The notes under the pieces: generated by a model | What the model was told of the DNA's origin: nothing | The model's input: only the letters and a program-made list of their open reading frames with translations | The model's database searches: none | Shown: positions 1 through 15,083 of the stretch, piece by piece | How the letters are laid out: every line of letters begins with the position of its first letter | How positions within the stretch are numbered: position 1 is the first letter of the stretch | Made by a program: the position numbers and the translations under genes | From: Galbula dea | Taxonomy: Eukaryota; Chordata; Aves; Piciformes; Galbulidae | Length of the DNA stretch: 64,000 nt | Direction of reading: 5' to 3' | NCBI GenBank assembly: GCA_013399015.1 | Contig: VWZX01010817.1 | Coordinates: forward strand, 1,488,001 to 1,552,000

Positions 1-1096
1 CAACATGAGACAAAATTGATTTTATAGTTTCAAAGTCAGATTGTTTATATTAATTGTTTTATGAACAACATGAAGAAAAATTGATTTTAATAGTGTTGCA
101 GAGTCTAATTTATTCAGCAATGCATAAGTCATTATCCAGTGTCTATATTCTGCAGTTAACTGGCACTTTGAAAGTCCTTTCTAAGCTCTTCTTGCATCTG
201 CCTGAATATGATTACAAGTGCTACATATAAATCAATTTACTTAACTGTGATTAAAGATTCCAAAATCCCCCTCCTAAAATTGCTAAATTTATGTGAGGGG
301 AGAAATTGCAGCATAAGAAAGAGTTAAACAAGTAGCAATATCAAATATACACTGGAAAAAATAAGACCACATCATTGTGGCTACCTTTCTGTAATAAACA
401 GGAACTATAAAGGATTTTCTCTCTTAGTCCAGCAAAAGCAGACATTGTCTCTGTTAATCTCAGGTTTTGCACAGCTTGCTTTTCAGAGCAGGATATTTGG
501 CCTGGAGACACATTTTGGGTCCCTCTCTAAGAACCATAGCACTCACAGGTTTTCTTCCCATTATTTGGAAACATAGTCAGCACTGAACAACTTCTCTCTG
601 TTCAACACATTGGAGCCAACAATATAGATTGACATTGGGCCAAAGATCTTTTTTCAGCCTGCTGTAACATTTCTGTTCAAGCCAATTATTTTTAAGAGGT
701 GATATCTGCATATTAATTAAAAATGTTTAAAAAACTAAAATGTCTTGTTTCTGAGCTTTTTCATACTAAATTAAGTAACTTTTATTGAGTTGTATCAAAT
801 TTGCAGCCCAGTAATCATTAGTAATAAGGGTATTATTATAGCATTTTAGTGTGTTCTCAATATCCCCTTTGTTTTCTGCATATATTAATTTCAAAATTCT
901 ATCTAATTTAAACACATAAATAACATCAGAAAGCAATCAAGATTTCTTTACTATATACCTATCACAGGATAATTTTCTCATACATATGCATTATGACCAA
1001 AAGATGTGTTCTGAATACTGACAGTAGTTTTAAAGCTCAGTGTTATTATTTGCTGTGGTAGGTCAATATATTTTACATTCAGTTTAACTGAGCAGT

Positions 1097-1116
1097 TTTA
1101 TTTATTTATTTATTTA
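1097..1116. repeat. (TTTA)5 microsatellite
   Basis: Five perfect TTTA units, followed by TTTT. Confidence 0.9.
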
Positions 1117-4100
1117 TTTTAAATTATGATAAGCTGCTTTCTTTGGTAAAGTTCACTTTCTTACCAAAATAAGTAGCAAAACTTCTCAATCTGAAAAAAA
1201 TCTTCCTTGGAAATGAACACGTTTTCCTCCTTTCTCTTCTTTATCTGTCATTAAATTACATTTACATATCTAGCACCACACTGCACTAAATCCCATCACA
1301 TGAGAAAAAAAATCATGTCACACCATTGAAGATACAACTTGAGAATGGCACAGACAAATGTAAGACACATCATTTCCCCAGTTAATAGTGTTAATTCAGA
1401 ATTAAAACAGTTTTTGATTTGCAGCTCGAATATGTCGGGTTTCGATTTGCAGCTAAAAAAATATTTTCAGCTGAAGTTTTGACAGAAATTTCTATATTTT
1501 CTAGTCATTTTTATTTTTTATGTACCAGTTAAGAAACATTTGTAACAGCTGAAGAATACACAGAAACTTGCTGTATTTCTGGATGAGAAGCATCAATTCT
1601 GTAATGATTTGTTAATAAACTTCTTTTTTTTTTTCCCTCCAGCATTTTAATAGGTCTCAGTGCATCATTTTCATGAAACTGTGTTTTAAAATTGCAAATA
1701 CTCCTTTTCAGCTGTGACTTAGGTAGTGATCTATGTTTGATTTTCTGAAAGGACTAAGTATTTCTCATTTAACAGGGTTGGTTTAGGAAAAATAATTTAA
1801 TAATACCAAATTTCACTGAGCATTTAGTGTATGTGGATGCTGAAGTGTCCTATCCTATATATACACCGTCAGCAGAGGAACTAGTCATTGAAGACCCTGA
1901 ACTACGTACTAGTCTATGCAGTAATGCTGACACTTATATGCCCAACCTATGTAATATTCAATACTATTACACAAAATAAAATAGCTTCAACAGACAAATT
2001 TGGGAAGGCTTTGGTAGGAGCTGAATGCTAGAAGAGTTTACACATGGGCAAGGAAGCAACAGCTCAGGTTGCCTCCACAGAATAGGGTTCTCTGTTGAAG
2101 CGTCTCATGGCTTCTGTGAGCCACTGCACAGTCCTTCATTTTGTACAGGATCTGGCCCTGTAAACGTGGTTTGGGATTACTCAGAGCAGGATCTGAAGGT
2201 GAAGTAAGTACTTTTGTGGGGTATGTAGATCCTGATAGTTCATAGGCTCCATCTGCCTACCCTGCAGGGCTTTTCTAGACATACCTTGAAGCAAAACTGT
2301 AAATAATGAGGGAGTTTATCTCGAGAACCATGGGCACCAGCACAATTTAAAGTAGTCCAGACTTAGGTGTAGAAGAACAAATTATGATTAATTTATGTGT
2401 TAGTCTTTGTCACCTAGAGAAGCCGTTAGGCAAGGCATCTTTCCTCTGTGGATCTAATCCTTAAAGAAGTGTTTTGTTACCAGTAAGGAGTGCAGAGCAG
2501 TGGGAAACAAAGGATGATGTTTGCTTTGGGGTAAATCTGTGTATGATCTCTGAGTAGGAAAACTCCAGGAGATTCCAGGGAAACTCACCTTCCCCATCCT
2601 TCATTCCCAGAGAGCCACAAATTACAAAACTGTCATTCAAATTATGTTTCCCCTCAAAGTTTTTAAAAAGATAAAATATTCAGAAGAGCAAAGCAGAAAA
2701 AATCCCACGTATGCAACAAAATAAGTAGAACAGCCTTTTTGCTGATGTAAGTAGTACCCTCATTACTGACTTTTAGAAAAAGTATGGAGGAATGGCAAGG
2801 AGGTGAAAATTAATAACCCTTCTTGCAGCCAGCAGAGAGCTGTCACAAGTTATGTGATCTAGGCACTTTTATCTGCTCCCCCCATCTTCCAGAAAGACAT
2901 AATTAATTTATAGTCATTTTAGCCTGCAAATGACACCTGTACAGTTAGAGGCCTGACAATCAACTTTCCATGCTAGCAGTGGGGTGTTAAAAATCTGAGT
3001 GCTGCAGCATTCATGTGGATGCATTGAAAAAGTATAATTGATGGGACCTCCTACCTTGTTAAGTGTAGTGTCACTAGCTGTAACTACATGCAGGCATGTA
3101 GGATACACACATTTCCTTAGCAGAGAGAATCAAAAGTAAATAACATAAGTAAGCAGTCCCTTAATATCTTATCATAAGGAACAGTTAACATTAATACCTA
3201 TGTCTGTGTTTTAACTCAAAGGCTGTGGTGGTGTGTATACTTATTCAAACTATCTGGTATACAGCTTTATCTAATGTTTCAGATTGCAGTAAAATTGGGG
3301 CATGATGTACAGAGTTTCTGGTAGACCCACTGAAAATGACAAAGGTTAATAATAGATCTGTAGAAAAAAAAAGGAACAGGAATAATAGATGTGTGTGCTT
3401 ATTTGTATAATAATTCAAAGAACAAGAGATGACAAGGTCTCCTTTGCTGAAAAATTGTTTGAATAAAATAAGTCAAATCAACTAGGATTGTAAATACCAG
3501 ACAACATTTTAAATACCTAGGATACCCAGAAAATAGACATAACTTAACAAACCTCTCCGACTATTACATGTGCATTTGAGGCTCAGTGAACAACACGGTG
3601 CTGTGAATGGGAACTGCCAGTCTGAAGACTGGGAGAGCCTTACAAAGGCTTAGGCACCTGCCTTATTGACCCTGGCATTTTCTGTGACCCTTCAGGGTTA
3701 CTAGAGTATTTGATTTGGCAAATATCCTTAATGCTATATTAATTGAGGACATATGCACCACAAAGCTTGTCTTCAGTCAAGAACTGCACTCTTGTTGGGC
3801 TTGGTGACCCTAAGGCTATGTTCTTGTCATAATGACCAGAAGATCTGTGAACCAGTCTTAGTCCATTAGATCTGTACAGTCACACGTTTCCACCTTCTCA
3901 CTGTCCTCTTTTTTTATTCCCTTTACAGTCTGGCCTTGCTTCCTCTGTACCCAAGCTGGTGAATACCAGTCCTCTAAGAGAATGTTTTCAGGTCAGGTTT
4001 TGCTTAATAACAAATAAAAGAGGCAGTGCCATTCAGCCCATTAAGCAAAAATTCTCTCTACTCAACTCTGGCTGAAAAGTTTCCTTCATTTAACTTGGGA

Positions 4101-6422
4101 GGAATACCTTTTCGCCTTACAAAAATACCTCTACAAACAGCCCTCTTCATGTCAGTTCTGCCCTTTGCACCTTTACCAGCCTTGCTTACAGCAGTCAGCA
4201 AGTACCACACTCCCCCATACTGCATTTTTATGGGAAAGGGCCAGCTCTCTGCCAAGCTGTTAAAGGGTCAATACTCTCATTACAAAATGCACGAGGCACA
4301 CAGTGGTGCTTCCCACATCAGAAGAAATATCCTCTGCCTAAGAAACGGGTTGGGGTGAGCAGACAGGGGAGACATCCACTGTGTTCTGGGTAGCAGAATA
4401 TGCATAGTATATCCTTTTAAAAAAAAATTAGGGAAGATTTAATAAAAGCATAGGTCTTCATATACTTCAAGAATGGGACATATAGAGCATAAGCAGCCTG
4501 ACAGAAAAATAGGCTCAAAGATAATAAATTTCATGCCACTGATTTAAAGTGGTAGAGAAATGAAAAACAGTAAACAGTATGTTACCTCCAAGCTCAGGTA
4601 CCTAAAAGTTCTCTCGGTTATAAAATGTCATGTTAGTCAGGAGTGCATTATATTTCTTGAGTAGCATAACAAATATGAGCCTGCCTTCCAGAGCTTGGAG
4701 TCCTCCTCTTTTGTGGGAACAGCAGATAGCCTTGGGGCACTTAGTCATAAGATATGGCACCACAGGGCTAAAAATAGGGAATCGTGTCAAAGTAGATTTA
4801 TAATAATCCTTTCTGCTGTGTGCAGAGAGCCCGATTTTAGATTTACTTCCAACCTAGGCTCCAAATGCATGAAAGTGTTCCCCCCTGAACACCTTCAGAG
4901 GCCATTAAAAAGTCCAGTATAATGCAGCTCTAGTTATACAATCACAACTGTCCCACTGCCACTCACTTGGCTCAAAAAAAAAAAAAGAAAAAAAGGCAGA
5001 AAGAAGAGAAATCTGCAAGAATAATCAGCAATAAGCAAAATAAGCACTAGCTTCTGATCCATAAGTACATATAAGCCCATATTAAAAAGAGATAAAAATT
5101 TTGTCACTTCAAAACCAGAACATATTTGCTTTGGTCCTGGTGGGTTTTATCAGCTTCTTTTTATGTAATCATTTTTCTTTTCATGACAGGTTAACTTATA
5201 TTCTATTTTAATTCTTTCCTTAAAGGATCTAAAAGCATGTTCCTGGTATGCCTTTGCTTATCTGCCCACCCAAAGTGTGGAAGACATGACAGTATGGTAC
5301 AAGATAAAAGTTTTATTGGCCTTCATTGTGGATGACCAAATTACTCACGAGCAGTGAACTCATGAATAAGTTATCAAAGTCATCACAACAAGTACCAATA
5401 AAACGTTTTTATCCTAGATTGTTATATATTCTACATATGTGACTTATTTCACAGGAAAGGGGAAAAACTATATAGAAAGACACTTTTTAGAGAGTCTTAA
5501 AAAAATGTTATGGGGATCTTTTCTTCTATCCTTCCAGCTGCGAACTAGACTAGACTTTAATTAAAATAAGCCATGCTGTATTGTGCTCGGAAGTATAGAA
5601 AAATTAAAACATCTCTCAAACTTACTCCTGTAGCTTTTACTTTCTCTGAACTCATGACCCACCTGAGTTTGAAGAAAGTGCTGTCCCACTGGAACATATA
5701 GCTTCCCCTTTCCCAAAGGTGAAATACTTCTAGATACAATTCTGGATGACTAGTTAGAAATCAAAGATTGGTTTATCAACAGTCTAGGATCCAATATGGT
5801 CTATTCTGAACATTAACCATTACAGTTTCCTCAGGGAGGAAAATCCCAAAAGAAAAAGGATATGTTATAGTTAAGCTAGGTTTATCAGAAAAAGAACAGC
5901 TTTCTGAAAACACTTTAAAAAAATCAAATCCCAAGAACCTGAGTCATGATGGTGGTCAATGAGAAAGTTATCAATCCCTGCTCAGTTGTAGTTTACAACA
6001 GGACAACAAAGGGTAAAGAAAAATAANAATTTGAAGCAAACTTTTTGAACTCTGAAAGTGGTTTCTTTCCCACAGCAGTTAGAGGTTCTCAATAGCTTTC
6101 CACTTGCAGGCAGGCCGAGATGAATCAAATCCAGAGTCTAATGCTGGCTGCCAATTTCTCCACTGGTTTACTCTATACACAGCCACTTACACAGATGTAA
6201 AATTAGTCCTTAAACACCTTGTTAACTTGGTAACATTTTCAATTCAGACCCTGCCAGCTTAGTGACTCTGCAGAGTGCATGTCAGCAGTTAATTTGTCCA
6301 TAAATTTTCCTCCTAGTGAGAGTAGCATTCCAGTCAGTGATGTGGCTTCTGCTGATGCTGCATCTGCAATTTAGACTGCATTTTGACAAGCTCCAAGGAT
6401 GTGTACAAATATTTCCTAGGGT

Positions 6423-6437
6423 TGTGTGTGTGTGTGT
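6423..6437. repeat. (TG)7 microsatellite
   Basis: Seven TG dinucleotides plus a trailing T. Confidence 0.9.
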
Positions 6438-9400
6438 CCCAATTATCAGTTTCTACACTGAAATACCCTTTGCTTGCCTATGTTGAAGAGATTTCTGAAG
6501 AGATTTGCCAGGATTGTCCAGGTACCCATGGATCACAGAACGCAGGTGATAGCACTCCTCACTATCGGCACTCCTCACAGATTGCTAATTCTGTGTCCCT
6601 AGTGCAATTCTTCCTCAAGTTTACAGATGCAATTTACTTAAGCTGTCAGTAGTAGTGTTTTGCCTTGCTACCTTTCAAATCACCGAGATGCTTAACTGGG
6701 CTCTTGCCCAGTGATTGTCAAGATATAGTATATGCAGCCAGTGGGGGAAAAGAAAGACATGTCAAACGTGCTCCACACTCCTACTGTTTTCTGACTGCTG
6801 TACGGAGTGAAACCTCCATCTTCCTGCCAGAGAGCCTGAGGTCCTGCTGTGGAATGGGCTCCTCGTAAAGCAAGAAGGGGCAAGATGTGACAGAAATAGA
6901 AGAAGAGCACAATGTGTCCAATAGCTAAATAAATAAAAGGCCTGGTAAAGCACTCCCCTCTGCCCAGGCTGAGAGCTGGACAGCCTAGCCAGGCAGACAA
7001 GTCAATTAAGCCCTAGAAAAACTGTGCTGTTGGCTAAAGAGGCAGCTGATAACATCCTCCCTCCCTACGGAGCGGAAAATGTTCAGTTCACAGCACTAGA
7101 CTGCAGGTACATGAGGATGGGAAGTTTTACAGTAGGATCTAGTCTGCTATGAACTAATCTGGCTGTAATCTGTGGCATATTGGCATGGATTGAAGCCTAC
7201 TGGTCAATTATTTATATGCTTTGATGAATCTTGGCTGACTCTCACTTAAATTCAATGTGTATCCTTTACACTAGCAGTAGGAGGCAGTTCAGGATTAGCA
7301 TGCCAGGGCAACACAGCATCCACACTGTGAGATAATTAAGTAATTATTTTCACAATGTCTATTCTTCCAGACTCTTCTGAAAACATGGTCTCTAATCCTG
7401 GTCCTTTTTCCAACTGCTCTCTCTTATCCCATGGTTGGCCTCCTGATCTCTATCACCTGTCCCTTGAGTGATCATGCTCCAACCCCACAAGCAAGCTGCT
7501 GACGTCTTCAGGAATTATTTTTTTTAGGACTTCCCAGCTGAAGTGCAATGATAGGGAACTGCACCACAAGAGAACAGAGTAGGGCCGTGATGGTACTGGA
7601 CTGTAAAAGGAAGAAACACCTGGGAAGAAGGTTCCTTCAAGCATCTGTCACAGCAAGCTCTCATTCTCTACAATTTAAGTACTTGCATCTAAACTCCTTA
7701 GGAAATGGGTGGAATGAATACAGTTTAAAATATGTCTGAGTTGCAGAGTGTTACCAGAAGTGAAAGCAGGAGGTAAAAAAAATTGCTAGTAGGAGGGGAA
7801 GAACAGAAGAGAACTGAGGAAAAGAACATTTGCACTAGCTGGGCAATGGAAAAAAGGTCAGTGTGGGTTTTATGGGGTTTGAGTTCTTTTTGGTTCCTTG
7901 TCTGGTTTGGGTTTTTTGTTGTTGGTTTTGTTTGCTTTCAAGTGCACACAACCAACCTAAGTAAAAAAACCAAACAAACTGAACTTATAAAAATAGATTC
8001 TACAGAAGTAGCTTAAGAATATCTGGACGTCATAAATATTAGGCATTATCCCCAAAACCCTGTTGATATTTGGAATAGTGCCCTGCCACCTGAGCCCAGC
8101 TACCACAATAACACAGTAAAGAAAAAGAAAAAAAAAAAAGCAAGCAACCACTCTCAGGGTAGGTAGAAACTAGGCTGAACCAGCAGCTGAACAGAGACCA
8201 AGTACACTAATCCAGTAGCTGCCAGCAGCAGCAGGGCAGAACTGACTGCACCAGGCAGAATGTGGGGCAGTCTTAATACCTGCAGAGGGTCAGACTGGCC
8301 TCCAATTATCCATAGGTCTGGCATCCTAAATTACCTGCACAGATGATTTAAAGAGATCATAGCCAGGCTGAAGAGGGCTTTTTCTCTGTCTAATTTTAAA
8401 AGCCTCTTCAATAGTCACAATGAAACACAGCTCAACTAGTAACTCAGGATCTTATTGTAAAGCTGAGCAATAAAGTCCCCAAGCGTGCTTGGAGCTCACA
8501 CCTTTCCATTATAACTCAAAAGGTGCAGTAATTGGCCTGGCCATGTAAAACACTGAGTTCCTACAGCTGAACCTGTGTTATTTAAATAATGGTGCACAGA
8601 GGTAAGAAACTTAAAGGACATGCAATTTTGTTCTGTTCTGTGCTGACTTTGTACTGCAGCCCCAACCATTTGCTACTGCTCTTTCTGTTCCCATACAGAT
8701 GTGGAAGGGTTACAAAGAAAGCCATCCTAGCTGCAGTGTAGAAATGCCCAGCCTCATCTAACAGATCTGGTGCAAATGCCAGCAGTAACCAAGATACTAG
8801 AGCATCAAGCTCAGCTCTGGATAATTTACTCTGGGCTCAAAGCTAAACTACCTTATAGTGTGCACCCCAGACACTTTGCACTACGTTTCGTAGTCTTAAC
8901 ACAGTGTTGTCTGTTTTTTCCCTTATGGCTTTACTTGCCCTGATCTGAAGCATAGCCATCAAGATGGAAAATGAGTTGGAGAACACAGAAAGAATGTTAA
9001 CATTTCAGTTATGCCATTGTTATTTATACCACAGTGACACCAAATAACTTCTGCATATAAAAGTGGCTGTAAACACTGACTGTATTTATGCCAATTATTC
9101 TGCCTGACTCATTGATTTTAAAATAATTCTTTATAGCTTTAGCACTTCACTGAACTTTTCTAAAATCCAAAAAATCCTATCCGTCAGCAGTGGCAGCCAC
9201 CACTTTGCTCATCAGGGCAATCTAATGAGCTGCTAGTTCTTAAGTAACAGAAATAAAACATTCCTTGCCATTAAAGCAATATAGTGAGAAGAGCTCAGTC
9301 AAATTAACCTGACCCAGTTTGTGATTGGACTCTGTGGTCAAAAGCAATGGCAGTGGCTTAGGAAAGACAGTCTTCCTTCAGAGATTCCTGCAACCCATTT

Positions 9401-12400
9401 CAAAACATAAGCAACTCAGGAAAGCACAAATCATCCTTACAGGAGACTAAAAGGGAGGCAAGTGCTGAAAACACATGATACAATCCCTATCTAAGGTTAC
9501 CTGTTTAGGCCACATGAAGGTTTTTCCACCAGTTCTACTTGATGTCACTTGGAGGCAAGTGACTAGCTTCTGCTTGCTGCTGTTCTAGATCTGGGGTGGT
9601 TTATTCAGTCCTCCAAAACAAATGCAAATCTCTGCCTAGAATTCAAGACCTCGTAACACTCTGGTCATGCTACCACAGGGTGGTTCTTGTGTGAAAGAGC
9701 ACATATGTATGTACATGTGGTAGAAAGACATCTCAGTTAAATCTAGCATTTATCTTGAATCTAGAAAGGCCATTGAGTTAGTCCATGTAAAGCACATTAT
9801 CTTCAATGGCTTGTGGAAACCAGACATGGAATTACAGCATTCAAAGCTGTATCTACCAATCTTTCACCCCCAGCTCTGAACTGCCAGCCATGCACTTACC
9901 ACTTAGTTAGAGGCAGTTCTCATAGAGCTTAGCGTCGGACTCAGACAAACCTCTGAATCCCAACTACCATATCTTAATCCATATGTGCTCAAGCAGCTCC
10001 CAGAATGTGCAACAGATGGCAAAGAACAGCTGTCCATGAAACAATCTGAGAATTAAGGATGAGCTCCAGAAGGAAAATGAAAATTCCTAAAGATGACTTC
10101 TTTATTGAAGAGGTAACTTACACTGCTTGGTCTTCCAAAAACTAAAGATAGCAGGCAAGTTCTTATGCTTTCCAATAGAAGCTGGTGTAAACTTTTTCAA
10201 AAGTGTTCAGACAGTTTTATGTAGTTATCAAAGTGGTGAATAGGCTTTGCAGCCAAGTGCGTCCAAGAGAAAAGGCAAGGGAGAAAAAAACCCAACCAAA
10301 CAACAACAAAGCAACTACAAAAGCAAACAAAAAAAGAAAAACACAAGAAAGTTTTTGCCACTCAAAATATGGTTTCAGTTGAAAATCATTTTACAGCCTA
10401 GAATAAGTTATGACAATGTTTGAAAGATGTGCCTGAAACATCATCCTGAAGACTATTTACACTGGCTTCCTTAGCAGAAATATCTATTACCAAACAATGT
10501 ATCAACAAAACTAGACACTTCTAAAAGTGTTTAAAATTAACACATTAAATTTAATGAGAAACTATTAATTTTTAATGGCCTTCTCAGAATAAAAAGAATG
10601 AAAGAAGAGAAGAAGTTGAAATATGCTTTAAATCATTGCTTACCATAGGCAGACGTTATCTTAGGACAACCTGGGAAAGTCAGTTAATGCTTTTGATAAC
10701 AGAGCAGAGAGCAGTGCCCTCCTAAAAATTCCAAAGGGCAGAGTCCCTGCACAGAAGGGAATGGTATCTATTGAAACAGCTTTGGAAAACTGAGAATAAT
10801 TCACAAACTCCATCCAGGGGCACCCTATGTTCATAGCAGAGATTTAAGCTGATTCCTAAGCCAGCTGAAGCACAGAAGCAAGCAGGGCTACCAGAGGTGC
10901 TTCTGTGGGACCGCACATCAGGGACTGGCAGGGATACACTGGCAACTAGCACTGCCTACTGGGAGTCAGCTACAAGTGGGAACAGAACATGCTTCCTCAT
11001 CTATAATAAAATACACATTTAGCCAGCTAGCATAGATGTTTTACTAAATAGAGTGGCCAATACGTTAAGTATTCAGTGACTGCTCTTGACATTCGTGAAG
11101 AGATATGCTTAATAAATAGTGATGCTCTAACTGCTCCTGGCATATGATCTTTGCTACAGTTTCAAGCAACAGAATGGGATGTTTTGTTCCTAATCAAGGT
11201 TTGGTTACCTCTCCAAGAACCAAGAGACTGCAGAGACCAGAGGAGGCAAAGAGTCAGGCTGTTTAGCTTCCAGCAAGCTCCTTGAAAGCTGTTGTAATTT
11301 CACTTTTTGCCTTCAAGGAGAGCATTCACTGGGAAAGAGATTGACTTTTCTGACCAGCTCTAATTGCCAGCTCTGCCACCATCCCTGCTGAGAGACCTTT
11401 TGCAAGGCCTTGTCCCTTTATGTCCTTTCTTACTCTTAACCAGCTTTTCTTTGTAATCAAGTTCTTCAGGAGGCTGTTTCTTACCACATATTTCTGCAAG
11501 TCTTGGCAGAATCCATTTTTAATCTTCATAGTAATAACACAACCATGACACTGCAGTGTCGAGAACAGAAAGGTCAGACCCAGACAAGGAGACATCTCCC
11601 AGAAACTGCTACCATCATCAGCACTTCCATTCCCTGGGTCAGCTGGGTCTCACACCACTACCCCTTTCCCATGTCTTAGGAGCCCACTTTTTTCAGAAAG
11701 AGCCCAAACAACCACTCAGGTGGTGTTAGTATTTAACCAAACAGCAGAGGAGAGACGATGGCAGCCAGCCAAAGACCTCTGAAGCCTGCAGAGAGCCTTG
11801 GAGACATATTGACAGAAACAAGGTGTTCCCTACAACTTCTGAGACTACCCTTCTTAATTATCCTATTTATTACTTTGGGGCACACACTGGTAACCTGTGC
11901 ATCTTCTGCAATTACATAAATATGTTTGCTTTTGTACTAATAGCTCTTTTCCAGAAATTTGATAGTGGTACATGGGTGACACCACACCTTCCCCCACACC
12001 CCCAAAAAAAAAAAAAAGGCAGTGGACCTAATTTGGCTTCATTGTGTGCAGGCAGATCAGATTGCTTTCATTTTGGCAGAAATTTGCCTAACACTGGGAC
12101 TAGTGAAGCTCGTCACTGTGCATAAACAACCCTGGGCAAGAAAGCAAGATCAACATAGCATTTCTGTATTTGGCAAAGCCAGTAAGAATCTACATATTTT
12201 GTTTCCATGCAAAGGTGCAAGACAACATATCCCTATGTAAAGGCAAATTAATGGCACCTTTATCCCTGCCTCCAGTTCTGTGGTTACTTTAAGAGCAGAT
12301 AGCAGTAGCTCAGCTGCTAGCCAGGGACTTTGGAAGCACATGCAAGAGATCCCTGCAAGGATAGGCAGAAAATGATCATTAAGTCCAATAGGCTTTCTTC

Positions 12401-12661
12401 TTTCTCTTCTCCTGCTTGGAGCAGCCCTTTCCCACCACTCCTGTTTGACATAAAAGCAGTAAGGTCTTATGTAAAGAAAGCTTAACACTTTTTTCCCCCA
12501 TTAAGAGGACTCTTAGAAGAGCCATGCATTCACACAGACTATCAGTGCTATTTCAGTAATAGTACATGACATAAGAACTTGATTTCTTCAGCCACCCTTA
12601 TCTCTGCTAAGAATGCTGGTGTAAGATTGATGTGCTTTCTAACAGCCCCTCCTGGAGCAAA

Positions 12662-12679
12662 GGGGGGGGTGGGGGGGGG
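12662..12679 (+). other. G8-T-G9 tract, G-quadruplex-prone
   Basis: A run of eight G, one T and nine G. Each run is long enough to be read as two GGG blocks with a one-base loop, so the four-GGG quadruplex pattern is met. Assembly length of such runs is often unreliable. Confidence 0.6.
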
Positions 12680-15083
12680 ACCTAATTTCCATTACAAGGA
12701 CTTCCAATATTTTTAATTATTTTTTTTAAAACTCTAAGTACAGTCTGAACATTTTGTGCAATTCTTCTGGGAAAGTAAACACTTCACTAGTGTCTTTCAT
12801 GTTGCAAAAGTAGCTAAGATAGGATGTTGGATAACATTTCTAATCTAACAAAGGAACAGTTTATACCACAACAATGGTACTCTAACTACAGTCTTTGCAG
12901 GTGGTTCCTATACATAGTTGGGAATCTTCAAAAGCCAAAAGTAACATGGCAGGAGCAAAATGCTTTTGACGGTTCTCATGTCCCTGTTTTCTTCATTCTC
13001 TAAACAAACTTAAAGAAATCTGTACCTAGACACAGTTTTTCCTCACGATTTACATAACACAATGAGCATCTTCCAGAATTTCTGCATTTGAAGTAAAGAA
13101 ATGTATGACTAGACAAGATTCAACCTTGTTGAATTTTCATGTATCTCTGACAGAAATGTAAAAGATAAACTATGAAAGTTTAATATTAGTTCTTGCTGTG
13201 TTTCTTTTGGGCAAGTCTTCCTCTGCCTCCAGGTTGCCATCGCACATCCATCATCAAATATTATCACTGAGTAATCAACAAGCTATAAACAAGGTGACTT
13301 ATTTTGATTGCTCACCCTCCCTGCTGTACTTTAACAAAAGCAGAGATTTGCAAAGGTGATCTGGCATAGTAAATGCCCATATTTCTTTCAGATTTCCATA
13401 ATGTAAAGGATCTAAACCAGATGTCATGAAAAAGAATATTACTGCCTGTCTTAAATGCACGTTCTAAGATGTAGTTGCTTGCAAAGATGACTGGATTATT
13501 TGCCATCCTCTGGTTGCAGCAAATCTGCTAGTGCCTGTGACCACCCATTGGACTGAAACTCTGCTAGTGATTTCTACAAGGCTGTTGTATTATTTAAGAA
13601 AACACTTTTGTGCTGAGTGCTTTTGCTTAGAAATGCTTCAATATACATATTCCATATTGTACTAATTTATGACTAAAATCCAGGAGGAAATGTATATAAT
13701 TTAGCAAAGCCCCAAACCCCCTTGATTTTTAACTACTGTACAGTCCCTGGTACCACAATCTTCAAAATTCAGGAGGCATGCAGCATACATAATGTCTGTC
13801 GTGGCAAATGTTCTCTTGTCATGACACAACTTGCTAAAATGGCTCATGCTTTGAGCATGTAATCAAAGAACTGAGCTTAGACTCAGTTGGGGACTGAATC
13901 AGGGACTCACAAGATGAACAAGTAGCATGACAGTGTCTTTTCCAGTGCCTTCTAGCTACAAGATCACCTATGGAGCTGAAGTGAGCAACCTGGAATCTGT
14001 CGTTTTCTATCACTCTGAATTTCCCCATGACTTCTTTTAAATAGCTTCTTTATTGCAGCAGCCTTCCCTTCCCCCCCACCCTTTTCATAATAACTGAGAA
14101 AATCACTGGCATTCCTTCCCCACGTGGGAACTGCACAAGTGGGAAATATTGATTTCTTCACATATTGCTCTGGTTGCTATTACTGTCTACCATGTTTCTG
14201 CTTTCATTTCTGATTAGCAACTTACTTTACATTTCTAGTAGTCAAGCATTACTGAGGGTTATAAGAGCTACATACAATGTTAGTTAGTTCCAAAAAAAAT
14301 TTTGGTCACCTGGAAAGAGTGATTGCTCTTAGTATGTATTTGCCATGGCCTTGAGTTGGCTGAAATGTGAAATGGATATGATTGCAAACATCTTTTCCTA
14401 AGCTTTGCAAAAAAGCTGAAATAATTAACTTCTGACATACATAGAACCAAAAGTAAGGTAGACCACAGAAAACAAACAAAAAAACCCCAGAAGCTTAGCC
14501 AGCTGCCCTCCCACCTGCTTTGTCTTTTCAGGCAAATTCATTACTTGGTTTTATTTGTCCAATAACTTTCTGAATTACTAGACACAGTACAGTGCACTTT
14601 GGACCCTAATAAACTCCTGATATCACCTCTGAAGCCAGTGTCCTTGCTGCCATTTCCTCCTTATTGTAACAGTCTGCAGTAAAAGTTAAATGACCAGCTC
14701 TGTACCACTTGCCTCTCGTACCCAAGGTATTTCCTTTTCTTCCCCCATGCAGGCGCTGCAAATGCCCAGGTACCCTGGATTAAAAATTAGTCCCCCATGC
14801 CCCAACCCTGCTGCTTCTGCAAGGCAACATGGCATTGCTGTGATGACTGCAGGTAACCAAAACATGCTGTCATAGCCTTGATAAGCAAAGTACATATGAC
14901 AAAGAATAATATAGCCTGGAGCTTCTTGTCAAGAAGGACACACAGCCCACAACAAGTTTCAAAATCTTACAAAAACTAAATGTAATCAAGAAATAACAGC
15001 CTGTTCAAACAAGAAAGAAATAAGTCTTTCTCTATACCTCTGCACTGGCCACGCTGTCTGTGCCTTGCCATACCCACAGTAAC

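Larger units (their letters stand above)
1..15083. other. Intergenic DNA, no gene recognised
   Basis: Low-GC, repeat-poor sequence with stops frequent in all frames; the longest open frames (about 100-112 codons near 4.0, 6.7 and 12.0-12.5 kb) show no family resemblance and use chance starts. Small items only: a (TTTA)5 run, a (TG)7 run, one ambiguous base at 6027, a G-rich tract at 12662-12679 and a weak MIR-like patch near 13195-13255. No CpG-island-like stretch, promoter or RNA gene was recognised. Confidence 0.8.

Noticed and set aside
1416..1454. Repeated 11-mer GATTTGCAGCT (1416-1426 and 1444-1454)
   Set aside because: Only two short copies, with no extension of similarity; not a structured repeat or CRISPR-like array.
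4970..5000. A-rich run as the tail of a processed pseudogene
   Set aside because: No gene-like sequence upstream and no target-site duplication was seen.
13195..13255. MIR-like string (TTGGGCAAGTC with CTCTGCCTCCAGG)
   Set aside because: Too short and lacking the other MIR blocks. Listed only as a weak resemblance.
14290..14305. Small inverted repeat CCAAAA...TTTTGG
   Set aside because: A short A/T-run palindrome is expected by chance and has no supporting context.
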